Positions 1 to 9,904 of a stretch of DNA of 64,000 nt are shown here, in pieces. Position 1 is the first letter of the stretch. Every line of letters starts with the position of its first letter. Under the pieces are notes generated by a model. It made no database searches. It was not told the origin of the DNA and saw only the letters and a list, made by a program, of their open reading frames with translations. The stretch is from Aedes albopictus (lineage: Eukaryota; Arthropoda; Insecta; Diptera; Culicidae). Both the position numbers and the translations under genes were made by a program. The stretch spans positions 476,309,396 to 476,373,395 of the forward strand of contig NC_085137.1 in NCBI RefSeq assembly GCF_035046485.1. Reading direction: 5' to 3'.

Positions 1-1185
1 AGCTTCCTCTGATGGGCTTCTGTTTCGGCGACCTTCTCCTCCATCTGTGCCTGTTCCAGCTCCAGTTTCATCTCCCGTTTCTCTTGTTTCTGCTGCTGGC
101 GCATCTCGAACAGCTAACATTTCATCTCCAGACGTTTCCGATGCGAAATCTTCTCTTTCTCCATTTCCCGCTTCTACTTCGCCTTTTTCACTTCGCGCAC
201 TTTCAGTCCCTCTTGAACTTCAACCTTCACTGTCACTTCCAATCAGGGCCCTATTTTTTCAATTTCAATTGAAATTTTCAGGCGAAGTTTGTAAACAATG
301 TTTTCAATCGTCAATGGAAACAAGGCGCCGTCGTCGTCGCTCAGTCCGACTGTCATCGTCACCGATGAACCGACGCTGCTGCGTTGTCGCAGATGCCACT
401 TTGTTTCGCACTCACAAGCTTACGCACGCTCGTTCGACATCGAATGAATTTCTCTGTTATAACTCAATTAAAGAGTGTAACAACCGTCAAATCTGTGTAA
501 TCTTAATGTATGCTATGCATATTTTACTGAAATAGTTTATTACCTATAAAAATATTAAGCAAACATACATTTTAAACAATTAGAAAATTTCAATTGAATC
601 CCAGTCGGTGTGAAAATGAGCCGCCACCCGTCGTTGCTTCGAAGAAAGTGACAAGAAGGGCGGATGAAGCGAAACGCATGCATGTTGTTTTGAATGTTCC
701 CGTCGTCCGTCCGATGCTGATGGGCGCTCGCTTTCAGCGTCATGTTTTGGTTTCGACGATGTAGGCCCCTGCTTCCAATGCACTTCTGTATTTCTGAGAC
801 AAAAATATCTGATCACGCCTTCCCTCGGATAGGAAGTAAAGCCGTAGGTCCCGGCCCATGTGTTGATGGGTTCGATATGTAGGGTGTCAGGTGTGTGTGG
901 ATGTCTCCCTGACCGTCCGTGTTTAGGCTTAGTACCAGAAATAGGCGGACGTTAAACTAGAGCTGATGCCGAACGGTGTCGGCTCGCCAGAAATAAGAAG
1001 AAGAAGAAGAAGAATGCACTTCTGGATGCACCAAGAAACATCCTTGGCATCTGCTGTGACGCCAACACAGCCGAAGTGATGTCCCCACGAGCAGTGGTCA
1101 CAAAGTACCATTTGCGATTCCTCATTATTGGGACGATCGCAAGCCGTGCAATTGAAACCTGTCCTGTCAGGACTTTGAATTTCAA
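1..1185 (-). pseudogene. BEL/Pao retrotransposon Gag, degenerate N-terminal part
   Basis: Read on the minus strand, 1165 to 1013 encodes a PHD-type zinc finger: C-x2-C-x12-C-x2-C-x4-H-x2-C, then 12 residues and a terminal C-x3-C. Further downstream (240 to 1) lies a highly charged K/E/Q/R-rich coiled coil (for example FEMRQQQKQEKREMKLELEQ) broken by stops. A PHD finger followed by a charged coiled coil is the known N-terminal layout of Gag in mosquito BEL/Pao LTR elements. The last Cys pair is spaced x3 instead of the usual x2. The frame is broken by stops near 110 and 185 and by an insertion at 789-1012. Pol would lie left of the window. Family assignment rests on domain order, not on an alignment. 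Confidence 0.6.
789..1012 (+). mobile_element. 224-bp 5'-truncated non-LTR or SINE-like insertion
   Basis: The insertion is flanked by a perfect 12-bp direct repeat, AATGCACTTCTG, at 777-788 and 1013-1024. It ends at the right in an (AAG)n tail, so it is plus-oriented. The repeat and simple-sequence tail indicate target-primed reverse transcription. It has no ORF, and the body resembles a LINE 3' UTR. It landed in the PHD finger of the BEL Gag relic, so it is younger than that element. The family is not identified. Confidence 0.7.
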
Positions 1186-1598
1186 GATTTGGTCGAAACA
1201 TCATTAAATTTTCAAGTATTTTCAAAATTGGGCCGAATAAAAACCCAGTTTTCAAGGCAGCACGTTGGTTGTGACAGCTTGAAACTATTTGTTTAAGGAT
1301 TATCAAAAATATACAAATGTTCATTTAATATATCTTTTTTTGTTTATTTCGAATTATTGTCACTTACATTTAATGTTCTTTCTATATTTCTATTTTCAGA
1401 TATGACGGCGCAAGTTTCAATTCAGTTGAGTCTTAAAGAGAATTATACGATTGTGCACAAATCCCATACAAATCCACATATTTTAGCTAACCTTCAATTA
1501 AGGAAAATCACAAAAACTACCACTTTTGAACAATATAATCAAACATACAATTTCAAAAAAAAATTAATTCAACTGCAATGGGATACGTTCGGTGTAAT
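1186..1598. other. AT-rich spacer
   Basis: AT-rich sequence upstream of the BEL Gag relic, possibly its 5' untranslated part. The open frame at 1357-1605 is short and low in complexity. I see no domain, repeat boundary or LTR end in it. Confidence 0.4.
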
Positions 1599-1884
1599 GA
1601 GCTGAATTGTTGTATGGTGAGTAGGTCAATTCTTCGTTTCTGCAATGAAATGGTGCAAAAAGCGTGGCTATTATGATTTCTTGCCTAATTTGATGCTGTT
1701 TGAACAAAACTTTGGATAACTATGTTGTTTGTGTTGCAAGAAATAAAGAAAACAACATCGCGGTTGCCCAAAGTTTTGCTCAAACAGCATCAAATTAGGC
1801 AAGGAATCATAATATCCACGCTTTTTGTACCATTTCATTGCAGAAACGGAGAATTGATCTACTCACCATACTAAAATTCAGCTC
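1599..1884. mobile_element. Long-arm foldback MITE (286 bp)
   Basis: Two inverted arms of about 130 bp, 1599-1730 and 1751-1884, pair along almost their whole length around a loop of about 20 bp. The outer ends read GAGCTGAATT and AATTCAGCTC. Arms differ by scattered substitutions. There is no coding capacity. A MITE or foldback remnant is the simplest reading. A target duplication is not obvious. Confidence 0.7.
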
Positions 1885-2589
1885 TTACTACAAATCTAGT
1901 ACTTCACCGATCTGTCCTATTATTACTTTTAAACTAAATTTAACTCGGAACTAAACTTTCTTACCAATAATAACCATTTTGTTGATCTTCCCTGCCATTT
2001 TTTGTAGTTTTTATTTTTATTTGCATATATTCCTCCCTCTCTCTTTCCCCAACGTATCGTATAAACAACGTTTATAGCCAATTTTAAAAACGTTGTCACT
2101 AATTTTCAAATGGCAATATTTTCTGATTCATTGAATGGAAATCATTTTCAATCTACAGAGATGCATTTTAATAATTACTTCTATGATGTGAAAGCTTAAT
2201 TTTTCAAAAAAAAATTGGCTAAAAAGTGATGTTCCCAGACAAATTTGCGCAAATTTCATAACTATATTTTGCTTTTTTTTCCTTTTCTCACTGTGCGGTC
2301 GTCTCGTCTTGTGTGGACCACATGTTGCACTCTGGTGGGGTGGTACAGAGCTGTGCCAACAGTCTTTGATAATTTCCTTGGAAGCTTCTTTGGAATTTTT
2401 TTAGGCTCGATATTATAAAGGAATTAAATTCCGCAAGGTTCAAGGACATCACTCCGAGTTACATTACCTCGAATTCCATTTTTTGCCGAATGCTCTATTA
2501 CCCCGAATGATCTATATATGTACTAGGCGATCTGGAGACCCACTCTGGTTACCTGATGCAGCTCCTATAGTGGTGCTCACATTTTCAAA
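1885..2589. other. Unassigned AT-rich DNA
   Basis: No ORF, tandem repeat or terminal repeat recognised. It contains homopolymer T runs and a pyrimidine-rich stretch near 2030. Confidence 0.35.
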
Positions 2590-3100
2590 GGCTGCTGTTC
2601 TTTGATCATTGGTCGTTCTTTGTGGCTTCACTGTTATGAAACTTTAGCATTACTTTTACCAATGTGATCAATTCAATCATGGGATATCCTAATGTCAAAA
2701 AGTCCTTAAGCAACTTTTCCGAAAAGGTTTTTTTTAGTTTTTTCTGTAAATCCTTTGCAAGCTCCTGCCATAATAATTGTGGATATTTATACAGCAACTG
2801 ATTCTTTAATTTCCTCTGTGAATTCCTTTGAAAATTCTTCGATTGTTTTTTTTTTGTATCGGTAATACCTGCTTAGATAATAATAGTAATTCCTTCTGCT
2901 ACTTCTTTTGGGATTCCAGTGAAAATGTTTGGATTTTTTCCTCTGTGATAGATTGTCCTTGGAAATCGATGCCAAACTTCATGCCAATTTTTCGAAAATT
3001 TCTTTGAAACTTTTTCAGAAATGTCTTTGAAAAATTTTAATCAATAATTCCTCTGGTGGTTTCATCGGCAATTCATTTAGCAAATCATTTGATTTGATCA
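2590..3100. repeat. Degenerate GAATTCCT-type array, pyrimidine phase
   Basis: Loose repetition of TTCCT, TTTGAAAAT and CTTTGGAATTCC-like words with a spacing of roughly 12-15 bp, in the orientation where the plus strand is pyrimidine-rich. The same family recurs at 31.9, 38.8, 49.8, 55.4 and 57.4 kb. Short open frames inside it are periodic by-products. Confidence 0.5.
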
Positions 3101-3175
3101 TATACTACGAGAGGTGAGGGGGGGGGTAAAAATCGTCCAAAAAAGGTTACGTCATTTATGGACACTCCCCTAAGA
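3101..3175. mobile_element. Fragment of a GTCCATAAA-type MITE
   Basis: A G-tract followed by a stretch ending near TTACGTCATTTATGGACACTCC. This matches one half of the short palindromic MITEs at 53259, 57552 and 60097. The partner half is missing or decayed. Confidence 0.45.
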
Positions 3176-3904
3176 ATATTTCAAACACGGTTAGCAGGAA
3201 AATAGTCTTAGAGCATATCTGAACCGATAGTGTTCCGAAACCGGTTTCATATGTCTCGCCGGGAGTGGCCGAAAGTAAAAGCGAAGCAAACCCATGCATG
3301 CGACACATCAAATCGCGGCTTTTAGGTAATATACCATATTTGGGACAACCAGTAGTGTTCCGGAACCGGTTCCCGGTGTCCCGCCGGAAATGGTCAAATA
3401 CGATGTTTAGATTTGATTAACGATAGAAAACAAATTTCATATCATATTTGGGAAAGCCAGTAGTGTCCCAGAACTGATTCCGGGTGTCCCGCCGGAAGTG
3501 TTCAATAAAAGTGAACCGAACCCATGCATGCAGCTCATCAAATCGCGGCTTCTTCGATAACCTGATTAGCGGTTTGCTAGAAGTTAACTTCAGATCACAT
3601 TAGAGACATCCGGTAGTGTTTCAAAAGTGGTAAGTTTCGCCGGAATTGCGGTCGAATGGTAAAATAAACCAATTCCATGCATGCGACAAATCAAATCACG
3701 GTATTTTTGATATCCTGATGAACGGTTAGCAAGAAAATAATCTCAGACCACATTAGAGATTCCGGTGGTGTTGCAGAACCAGCGTTGGGTGATTCGCCGG
3801 AAATACAACGCAAGCGATACATACATATGTGTAAGAGAACAAAATCTTGACAAAACTAAAGCGATCTCATCAAATCACGCCATTTCAGATTCCAGAGGTG
3901 TGAA

Positions 3905-4596
3905 CAAGGATGGGAACAAGAGACGAACCAGCCAAGGGCTGAAAGTCTCTCTAATAAAGACAAATCAACCAATCAAGGATGGGAACAGTCACTTGCAAAG
4001 AGTAACACTCGCTTGCTGTTTTCTCAGCTCAGAAGCGTGTAATCATGTAAAAATATATGGACGACTTTTGCCTTGTGGTTGTGTCTAAAAGTTTGCCGAA
4101 TAGAGTAGCTATCGCACACACATGCCAAAGTCGAGATGGAGCTGCAAAGGCAACTCTTCACGAGCAGAATGTATATTACACTCACATCGTGGAGAGTCAC
4201 TTTCACAGCACTATCACGAATTTGGTATGCGTTTGCGATCCCTACTCTCTTCAGCAAACTTTTGGAGAAACCCATAAGCCAAAACTGCCCATATTCGCAT
4301 AGTTGACGTAAGCGTCACTGTAATTTTCAAAACACTTTCAAAATTATAAGATCAAGATTTTTACGTTAACATCAAACTAAAGATTAGCTCTCGTGATGTA
4401 TTGAATAAAACTGATCACATATGCCCAGATGGGTCAGATATTAGCTTGTGCAAGCTGACTTTGTCAATGGTGGTTGCGTCGACTTTGCAAACATGGGCAG
4501 AAAAGTCGTCAATACATCGTTTTTTGATTACACGCCTGAGCTGAGAAAATAGCAAGTGAAGAATGAAATCTTTGCAAGTTAGTGTTCACATCCCTG
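3905..4596. mobile_element. hAT-type MITE inside M1
   Basis: Terminal inverted repeats CAAGGATGGGAACA (3905) and a decayed partner ending CATCCCTG (4596), with subterminal GCAAGTNAGTGTT on both sides. It belongs to the family of the intact copy at 56402-56794. Flanking 8-mers GGTGTGAA (3897-3904) and AGTGTAAA (4597-4604) are an imperfect 8-bp target duplication. The empty site is seen in M2 near 11730. A 55-bp SINE fragment duplicates its left terminus. Confidence 0.7.
3919..3973 (+). mobile_element. SINE 3'-end fragment (55 bp)
   Basis: Body reads GAACCAGCCAAGGGCTGAAA followed by a CTCTCTAATAAAG-type tail. This matches the 3' ends of the SINEs at 50096 and 50504. It is flanked by the 14-bp direct repeat CAAGGATGGGAACA (3905-3918 and 3974-3987), which is the terminus of the host MITE. 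It is 5'-truncated, as usual for LINE-mobilised sequences. Confidence 0.75.
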
Positions 4597-5010
4597 AGTG
4601 TAAATATACTGAAGGATTAGTCAATGTTGTTTGTGAAAATTAAAACAACCTAGTTTTCTGAAACCCCTTTTAGCGTTTAAAATAATAGTTGGGAAAATTT
4701 CACTTGCCAACATGTCTTGTAAAATTTTACATGGACATTGTTACAAACGATAATAAAATACAGCGAAATAAAAAAATACGTCGAAAACCGCAAAGAGATT
4801 TGTGATATGTGAAGTTTTATCCCAGCTTGTATTTACCGTATTGAAATTGACTAACCTCCATTGCAATGGATTGATAGTGAAGTTGGTCGAGCAGCCAACA
4901 AAGAGGTCTGATGTTTTTAACTCTGCCTAGAACATAACGTCGGAATATGTGACATCGTTTCCCAATTCGACGAAGGCTTTTGTAACATTATTGCTTTTCC
5001 AAATAAAGTA

Positions 5011-5690
5011 TTCTTACGTCCTACGTCGATCTCCAATATCTGGATCAATCTGGTTTGTATGTAATAAATTTATGACACCGAATTACGACCATCCTGCCAT
5101 AGCGTTTACCTTCGCAACTGATTTGTATCTTTATTGATCTCATAATACGGTATAAATACATGTAAAAATACCACACTACTGACATATGTATATCTGAGGT
5201 AGCAAATATTAACGATACGTTTCCCCATACACCATGCTTAAAGAAAATTAGTGCCCCTCAAAAAAAAAAAAAAAAAAAAAATGCAATACACGATGTTTTC
5301 TCATATAAACTCCCATACAAACTTCAAACGAGTTTATCGCCGGCCAAATGTTGAAGGGTTTTTCTGAAAATTTGACCAGAGCATCGTGGCGTCAAATAGA
5401 ACGAAATGTTTTTGACGTCTTGTTCTTTCATACAAGCTTGAGCCACCCCACTCCCTTATTGACACTGAACAATCCAAAAATTCTGATAAAATAAACTAAA
5501 CTAAACATATCTTGAACTGGTACGGAATGCATTGAGTAAGCCTTTTTACAATATGTATTAAACATGGTCGAATGACCTGTTGCTTATTTTGATCTCCTTT
5601 TTTCTTTGAATAAAATAGAAATCATGCTGATTTCTCTGCACCTTGAAAATAATCAAAGATGCCTCATTCCCGGAAAGCCAAAGCTAACAC
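5011..5690. other. Unassigned DNA with an A-tract and a hAT-MITE fragment
   Basis: A poly(A) run of about 23 bp lies near 5258-5281. The next about 180 bp (CCCATACAAACTTCAAACG) resembles the subterminal region of the hAT MITE at 44176-45837. No coding sequence is supported. Confidence 0.35.
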
Positions 5691-6997
5691 CAAAATAATA
5701 TAAATTGATGGTGGTTTAGATGCTGGACGCGATTGACTTCAAGGTGATGGGAATGGCCCTCATCAAATCGATTTTCCAAAAGAAAAGCAACCGACGGACG
5801 TCGAAAGCATAAGGAGATGAAAGTGAAAGACGCTGTTGCCTGCCATCGTTCGTCTTCCTTCGGGTCGTGTCAGGTGACCACCGCACCACCCCTCCCACTG
5901 ACTAGCTGGTTCCATCCAACAACGTTGATTGAACACCCAACCCAAGGTTGATCCCGAGATTCAAAAGGATCGATAGATTGCCTTCTGCTCATCCCACGCG
6001 GCTTCGGAGCTGAGACTCCGGGAAAAAAAAAGTAGCACCAAAACACGAAAACCGTTTATCGTCGATAAATTTAATCAAAATTGATTGATGTTTGTCGCGC
6101 TGCGGTACGATAAAATCAATGAAATGGAAATTAACGCTTGGAAAATTGCTTTCATTTCACGAGGGAAATTAAAACAAAACGTAAATCGAGCCTCAGGCAG
6201 GACAAGCGTGTCGTCTGGGTCTGGCTGAACCCTGTCGCCACCTACTACCCCACCACCACCGGGGGTGGTGCACTGACTGGCGCGACGTTTCAAAGTTTTT
6301 GATTGAGCCACCCCACCGCACGGTACCCCAGCTCGGTGTGTGTGTGCAGCGCGGTCGAGGTGGTATGTCTCTGCGTTGGTGGCCACCGGAGCCCCTCGCA
6401 GCGACGATGGAGAGCTGATGATGGAGGTAACGATGAACGGCCGCTTTAATGAACATTTCCTAATTGAGGGTGTCAGTTTCAACGCGGAGCACGGATTCTG
6501 CGACGCGACGACGATGACGACGACGACGGTGGCGACGATTGGATTTGCGAGATTTCCGAGAGCTTGTTTGTGTCGTTCGTTTGGCTTTCGCCGGAAACGG
6601 GTAAATCCAGGGTAATGGTTTCGGTGTCTGAGCTTCCAACGATTTAATTTTAGGACCGATTCCTGACGGCATTTATTCGTCTGTTGGGATTTAGAATTTA
6701 CCGACGAAGTGAAGTGAACTGAGTTCAACCGGATTCGTTGATGTTTGGCGGATGGGTTAGGATGGATAATGTAGTTTTCCCATTTTAATTAAGTTTGCGA
6801 TGTTTTGAAGCAGTCCTCTGTCTAGGTAAAGTTTAAAAATTGTGTCTTTGGAAAAAATCTGCAATCAGTCATGTTATCATCAAAGCTAATATTGATAGCG
6901 TAAACTATCGTATGCAAACAGATATCCAGCTAAAGATGGATAGTAATTGATAACAAGTTTAGTTAGGTGCCTAATTGTCATTCGCATTAAACTTTAG
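5690..6997. other. GC-richer island, apparently single-copy
   Basis: Compositionally different from the surrounding transposon debris. It contains a GAC/GAT trinucleotide microsatellite near 6505-6540 and CCACCACC-type runs near 6240. Long frames here (6075-6728 minus, 6340-6615 plus) come from stop-poor GC and trinucleotide composition and show no domain. Such an island could hold regulatory DNA or part of a non-coding exon. No gene is called. Confidence 0.3.
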
Positions 6998-7360
6998 TTA
7001 ACCCTCTAATACCCAACCCCGCCATAAGACGGGATACAGTTTGAGTGTTTTAATGCTAGGTCATTATGCAAAGATTGGGGCTGCAAAACGGTAAGTCGAT
7101 AAGGAGAACGTTCAACATAGCTTTGGTCCTCACAAGTTCCTACCTCATGCTTGCACGGATCATGCGATGACAAAGACCCAGCTGGTAGTGCAGCCTGGGC
7201 ACTGTTGTCCTTCTGACTTTAGCTAGTTTGAGGAGGTACGACCCGAGCGTCTGTTCACCACTGGCACGATGGCCCTCCGGTGAGACAGGAGTGTTGGCGT
7301 AGGCCCAATAAGCCACCCATAAAAATCCCTATTGCGAATAACATAGGAGAAAATGCGATT
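6998..7360 (+). mobile_element. Fragment resembling an RTE-type 5' UTR
   Basis: Starts at a TTAA (6998) followed by ACCCTCTAATACCC. At 7190-7260 it has CAGCCTGGGCACT, AGGAGGTAC and GAGCGTCTGTTCACC words. The same series recurs in reverse at 41405-41580, and GAGCGTCTG occurs in the 5' region of RTE copy B (24810). It has no ORF. I read it as a detached LINE 5' fragment adjoining copy M2. Confidence 0.4.
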
Positions 7361-7830
7361 CTATACAATCTTTTTGCCTTTCTCGTACACCAAGGTGTAC
7401 CGAAAGGCTATATGTTCACTCCAAAAATGAAATTTTGATAGAACCCCCGGAGGGCCAAGTCTTATATACCAATCGACTCAGCTCGACGAGTTGAGATGAT
7501 GTCTGTGTGTATGTATGTGTGTGTGTTTTTTTTTTTTTTTTTTTTTTCCTCCCAACCTCCCGAGCAGAGAAAACCGATTGGAAAAACTCTGCTACACCTT
7601 GTCGCCTCGATCCCCCTGGTACCACTGATGCGACTGCTTCAGGGGGGGCTATGCGCTCATGCGCTCTTCTTCTTCTGTGCTCATGCACATTTTGTCGCTT
7701 CTAAATTTGTTATTCTAATCTTTTGGTTACATACACCAAATTTGTTCTAATCTTTTGGTACAAACATACACCAAATTTGTTATTCTAATGCCGTCCGTGT
7801 GCCATTCAGCACTCCGGCTTTTCGCGCACG

Positions 7831-8215
7831 ACTCGGATAGTCCCCGACGGTGGATCTACCCTATCCGACGAAGAGTTCCCCGACACTGAAACTTCTTCCG
7901 TTACCGATACTTCCCAGGCTGGTGCCAAGGTCGGTTCTGAGATTCCGGTTGGAGACTGGCTTCCGGTTCACAGGCGCCCTGACGACCAAGCACCGGTGCT
8001 TTTTCGCGGTCTACTCGGTCTAGTCCCCGGCGGTGGACGGACCTAGCCTACTCCGACAGAGAAAGACCCCGACGGTGGAAGTTCTCTTGACACCGATGTT
8101 TTCAACCCGACCAGTAAGGTGCCGAAGTCGGCCCGGCGATTCCGGTTGGTGGTAGACTTCCGGTTCACCGGCGCCCCGACGACCTATAACCGGTACTACG
8201 CAACGAACGACTCGG
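7831..8215 (-). repeat. Tandem repeats in the R1-like LINE 3' UTR
   Basis: The word ACTCGG followed by a GTCCCC-GCGGTGGA series recurs at 7831, 8013 and 8210, giving spacings of 182 and 197 bp. Each unit also contains GATTCCGGTTGG and CTTCCGGTTCAC. The third unit runs into the end of the reading frame, so part of the ORF C-terminus was built from the repeat. Confidence 0.7.
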
Positions 8216-9690
8216 TCAAGTCCCCGGCGGTGGATCAAGCCTACTCCGATCGCGACCCAATACTCTTTGATCTTCGCGCCATCTCCGCTGGAGAGCTGAC
8301 ATGATCCGCGTGACCGCTCTGTTCACCGCATTCCATACGGTTTCGTCCTGACACATTCTCTCTACTACGTTGTTGGGACTCAGATTTCCAGCAGCGCTCG
8401 CTAGCATGTCACCACGTACTTCTTCAAATCGCGGACAGTCGAATATCACGTGCTCCGGTGTCTCCTCTTTGTTTGGGCATGTCGGACAGAATGGGGACTC
8501 TGCATGGCCGAATCGATACAAATACTGTCTGAAGCATCCATGACCTGACAAGAACTGTGTTAGGTAGAAGTTCACATCTCCGTGTTTTCTGGACATCCAT
8601 ACCGACACATCTGGGATAAGCCGGTAGGTCCATCTACCCTTCTCCGCGTCATTCCACTCTTGCTGCCACTTAGCCAACGAGTCCGCTCTGGTTGTCTTCC
8701 TCACGTTTGCTGTGCCTCTTCTCCGGTAACACTCTACATCCTCTGCCAGGGTGATGTGTATGGGAACCATCCCGGCGATAATGCAGACTGCTTCCGACGA
8801 TATCGTCCTGTACGCGCTCGCCACACGAATAGCCATGAGCCGGAACGTGCTCGAAAGTTTTGTTCGATTCCGCTTCAGTTTCAGCGCTGTAGCCCAGGCC
8901 GGAACTCCGTATCTAAGTATCGAAGAGGATACTCCCGCCAGAAGACGTCTGCTGCTGCTGCTCGGTCCACCGATGTTCGGCATAATCCTGGATACGGCAT
9001 TAACAACTTTCGCTGCCTTCTCACAGGCATAGTCGACGTGGCAATTGAAATTCAATCGGTCGTCCACCATCACGCCCAGGTGTTTTAACGCACGCTTTGA
9101 CGGGATAACCTGTCCGCCGACGTTGATTTCGGCCCGTTGAACTGCTTTACAGTTGCTGACTAGCACTACCTCTGTCTTATGGTGAGCCAACCGCAGCTTT
9201 ACTTCACTCATCCAGGCCTCGATGGAACCGATCGTCTCCGCCGTCAGCATCTCTACTTCTTCCAGGGTCTCACCGGTTATCGAAAGGACGACGTCATCCG
9301 CGAAACCGACGATCTCGACTCCTCCGGGTAGTTCAAGTCTTAACACTCCGTCATACATAATATTCCACAACGTTGGGCCGAGTATGGAGCCCTGTGGCAC
9401 ACCCGCCGTGACTCTAACCGATCTCTGACCCTGGTTTGTCTCGTAGACCAAGACTCGATTCTGGAAGTAGCTTTTCAGAACCTTGCACAGATAGTCAGGG
9501 ACCCTCATGTTGTGTAGTGCAGTGGCGATGGCTTCCCAGCTGGCGCTATTGAATGCGTTCTTCACGTCTATAGCTACCACGGCGCAGTAACGATTACCTC
9601 TCCTCTTCTGCTTTGAGGCTTTCTCCGCATTCGCAATGACTGTCCGGATTGCATCCACAGTCGACTTCCCTTTCCGAAACCCGAATTGCC
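8216..9690 (-). CDS. Reverse transcriptase C-terminal part of an R1-clade LINE (5'-truncated)
   Basis: Open from the truncation point at 9690 to a TGA at 8216, about 490 codons with no internal stop. The first in-frame Met is at 9658, but the homologous frame extends upstream with FRKGKS (RT motif 1). Visible motifs: DVKNAFNSASW (RT A block), GVPQGSILGPTLW (B block), FADDVVL (catalytic Asp pair), HLGVMVDD (D/E block). A C-terminal zinc knuckle C-x2-C-x8-H-x4-C occurs in CPTCPNKEETPEHVIFDC, typical of R1/TRAS-type ORF2. The product would make cDNA by target-primed reverse transcription. Endonuclease and ORF1 are missing, so this copy cannot move by itself. The intact frame suggests a fairly recent insertion. 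Confidence 0.85.
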
Positions 9691-9904
9691 TATGTATGTG
9701 TGTGTGTGTGCGTGTGTATGTGTGTATGTGTACAAAAATGTCACCTCACTTTTGGATAGTAAATATGATCCGATTTCAACGACCGATGGTTCATTCGACG
9801 CGGCATATTGTCCCATTGTTTCCTATTGAAAATGGTTCAGATCGGTCCAGCCGTTCCGGAGTTATGGCTATTTAGGTGTTCCGGACCGGTACCCCAGGAA
9901 GGGG

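Larger units (their letters stand above)
3183..5010 (+). mobile_element. Composite minisatellite element, copy M1 (partial)
   Basis: Contains about four diverged units of the 152-bp repeat described at 9905-11700 (CCCATGCATGCGACACATC-like cores near 3290, 3522 and 3676). After that comes a unique tail (about 4600-5010) colinear with the tail of copy M2 at 11740-12210, including the GGTCTGAT and AATAAAGTATTCT words. The left terminal module present in M2 and M3 is missing. A hAT-type MITE carrying a SINE fragment sits inside at 3905-4596. There is no protein-coding sequence. Confidence 0.65.
7526..9690 (-). mobile_element. R1-clade LINE, Waldo/Mino-like, 5'-truncated
   Basis: Minus-strand LINE lying exactly between two halves of a TG/TATG microsatellite: GTCTGTGTGTATGTATG to the left and TATGTATGTGTGTG to the right. 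Its 3' end carries a 22-nt poly(A) (poly-T at 7526-7547). The 5' end is truncated within the reverse transcriptase at 9690. R1-clade Waldo and Mino families are known to target (ACAY)n or (AC)n microsatellites, which fits this position. The 3' UTR holds roughly 190-bp tandem repeats. Confidence 0.8.

Noticed and set aside
47..535. 162-codon plus-strand frame at the window start
   Set aside because: It is the antisense shadow of the BEL Gag coiled coil, with Ser/Pro/Leu-rich translation of a charged minus-strand frame.
3765..4088. 107-codon plus-strand frame
   Set aside because: It crosses minisatellite, SINE fragment and MITE boundaries and cannot be a real gene.
6075..6728. 217-codon minus-strand open frame
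   Set aside because: Length follows from GC-rich trinucleotide tracts. No domain, signal peptide, sensible start context or splice structure.
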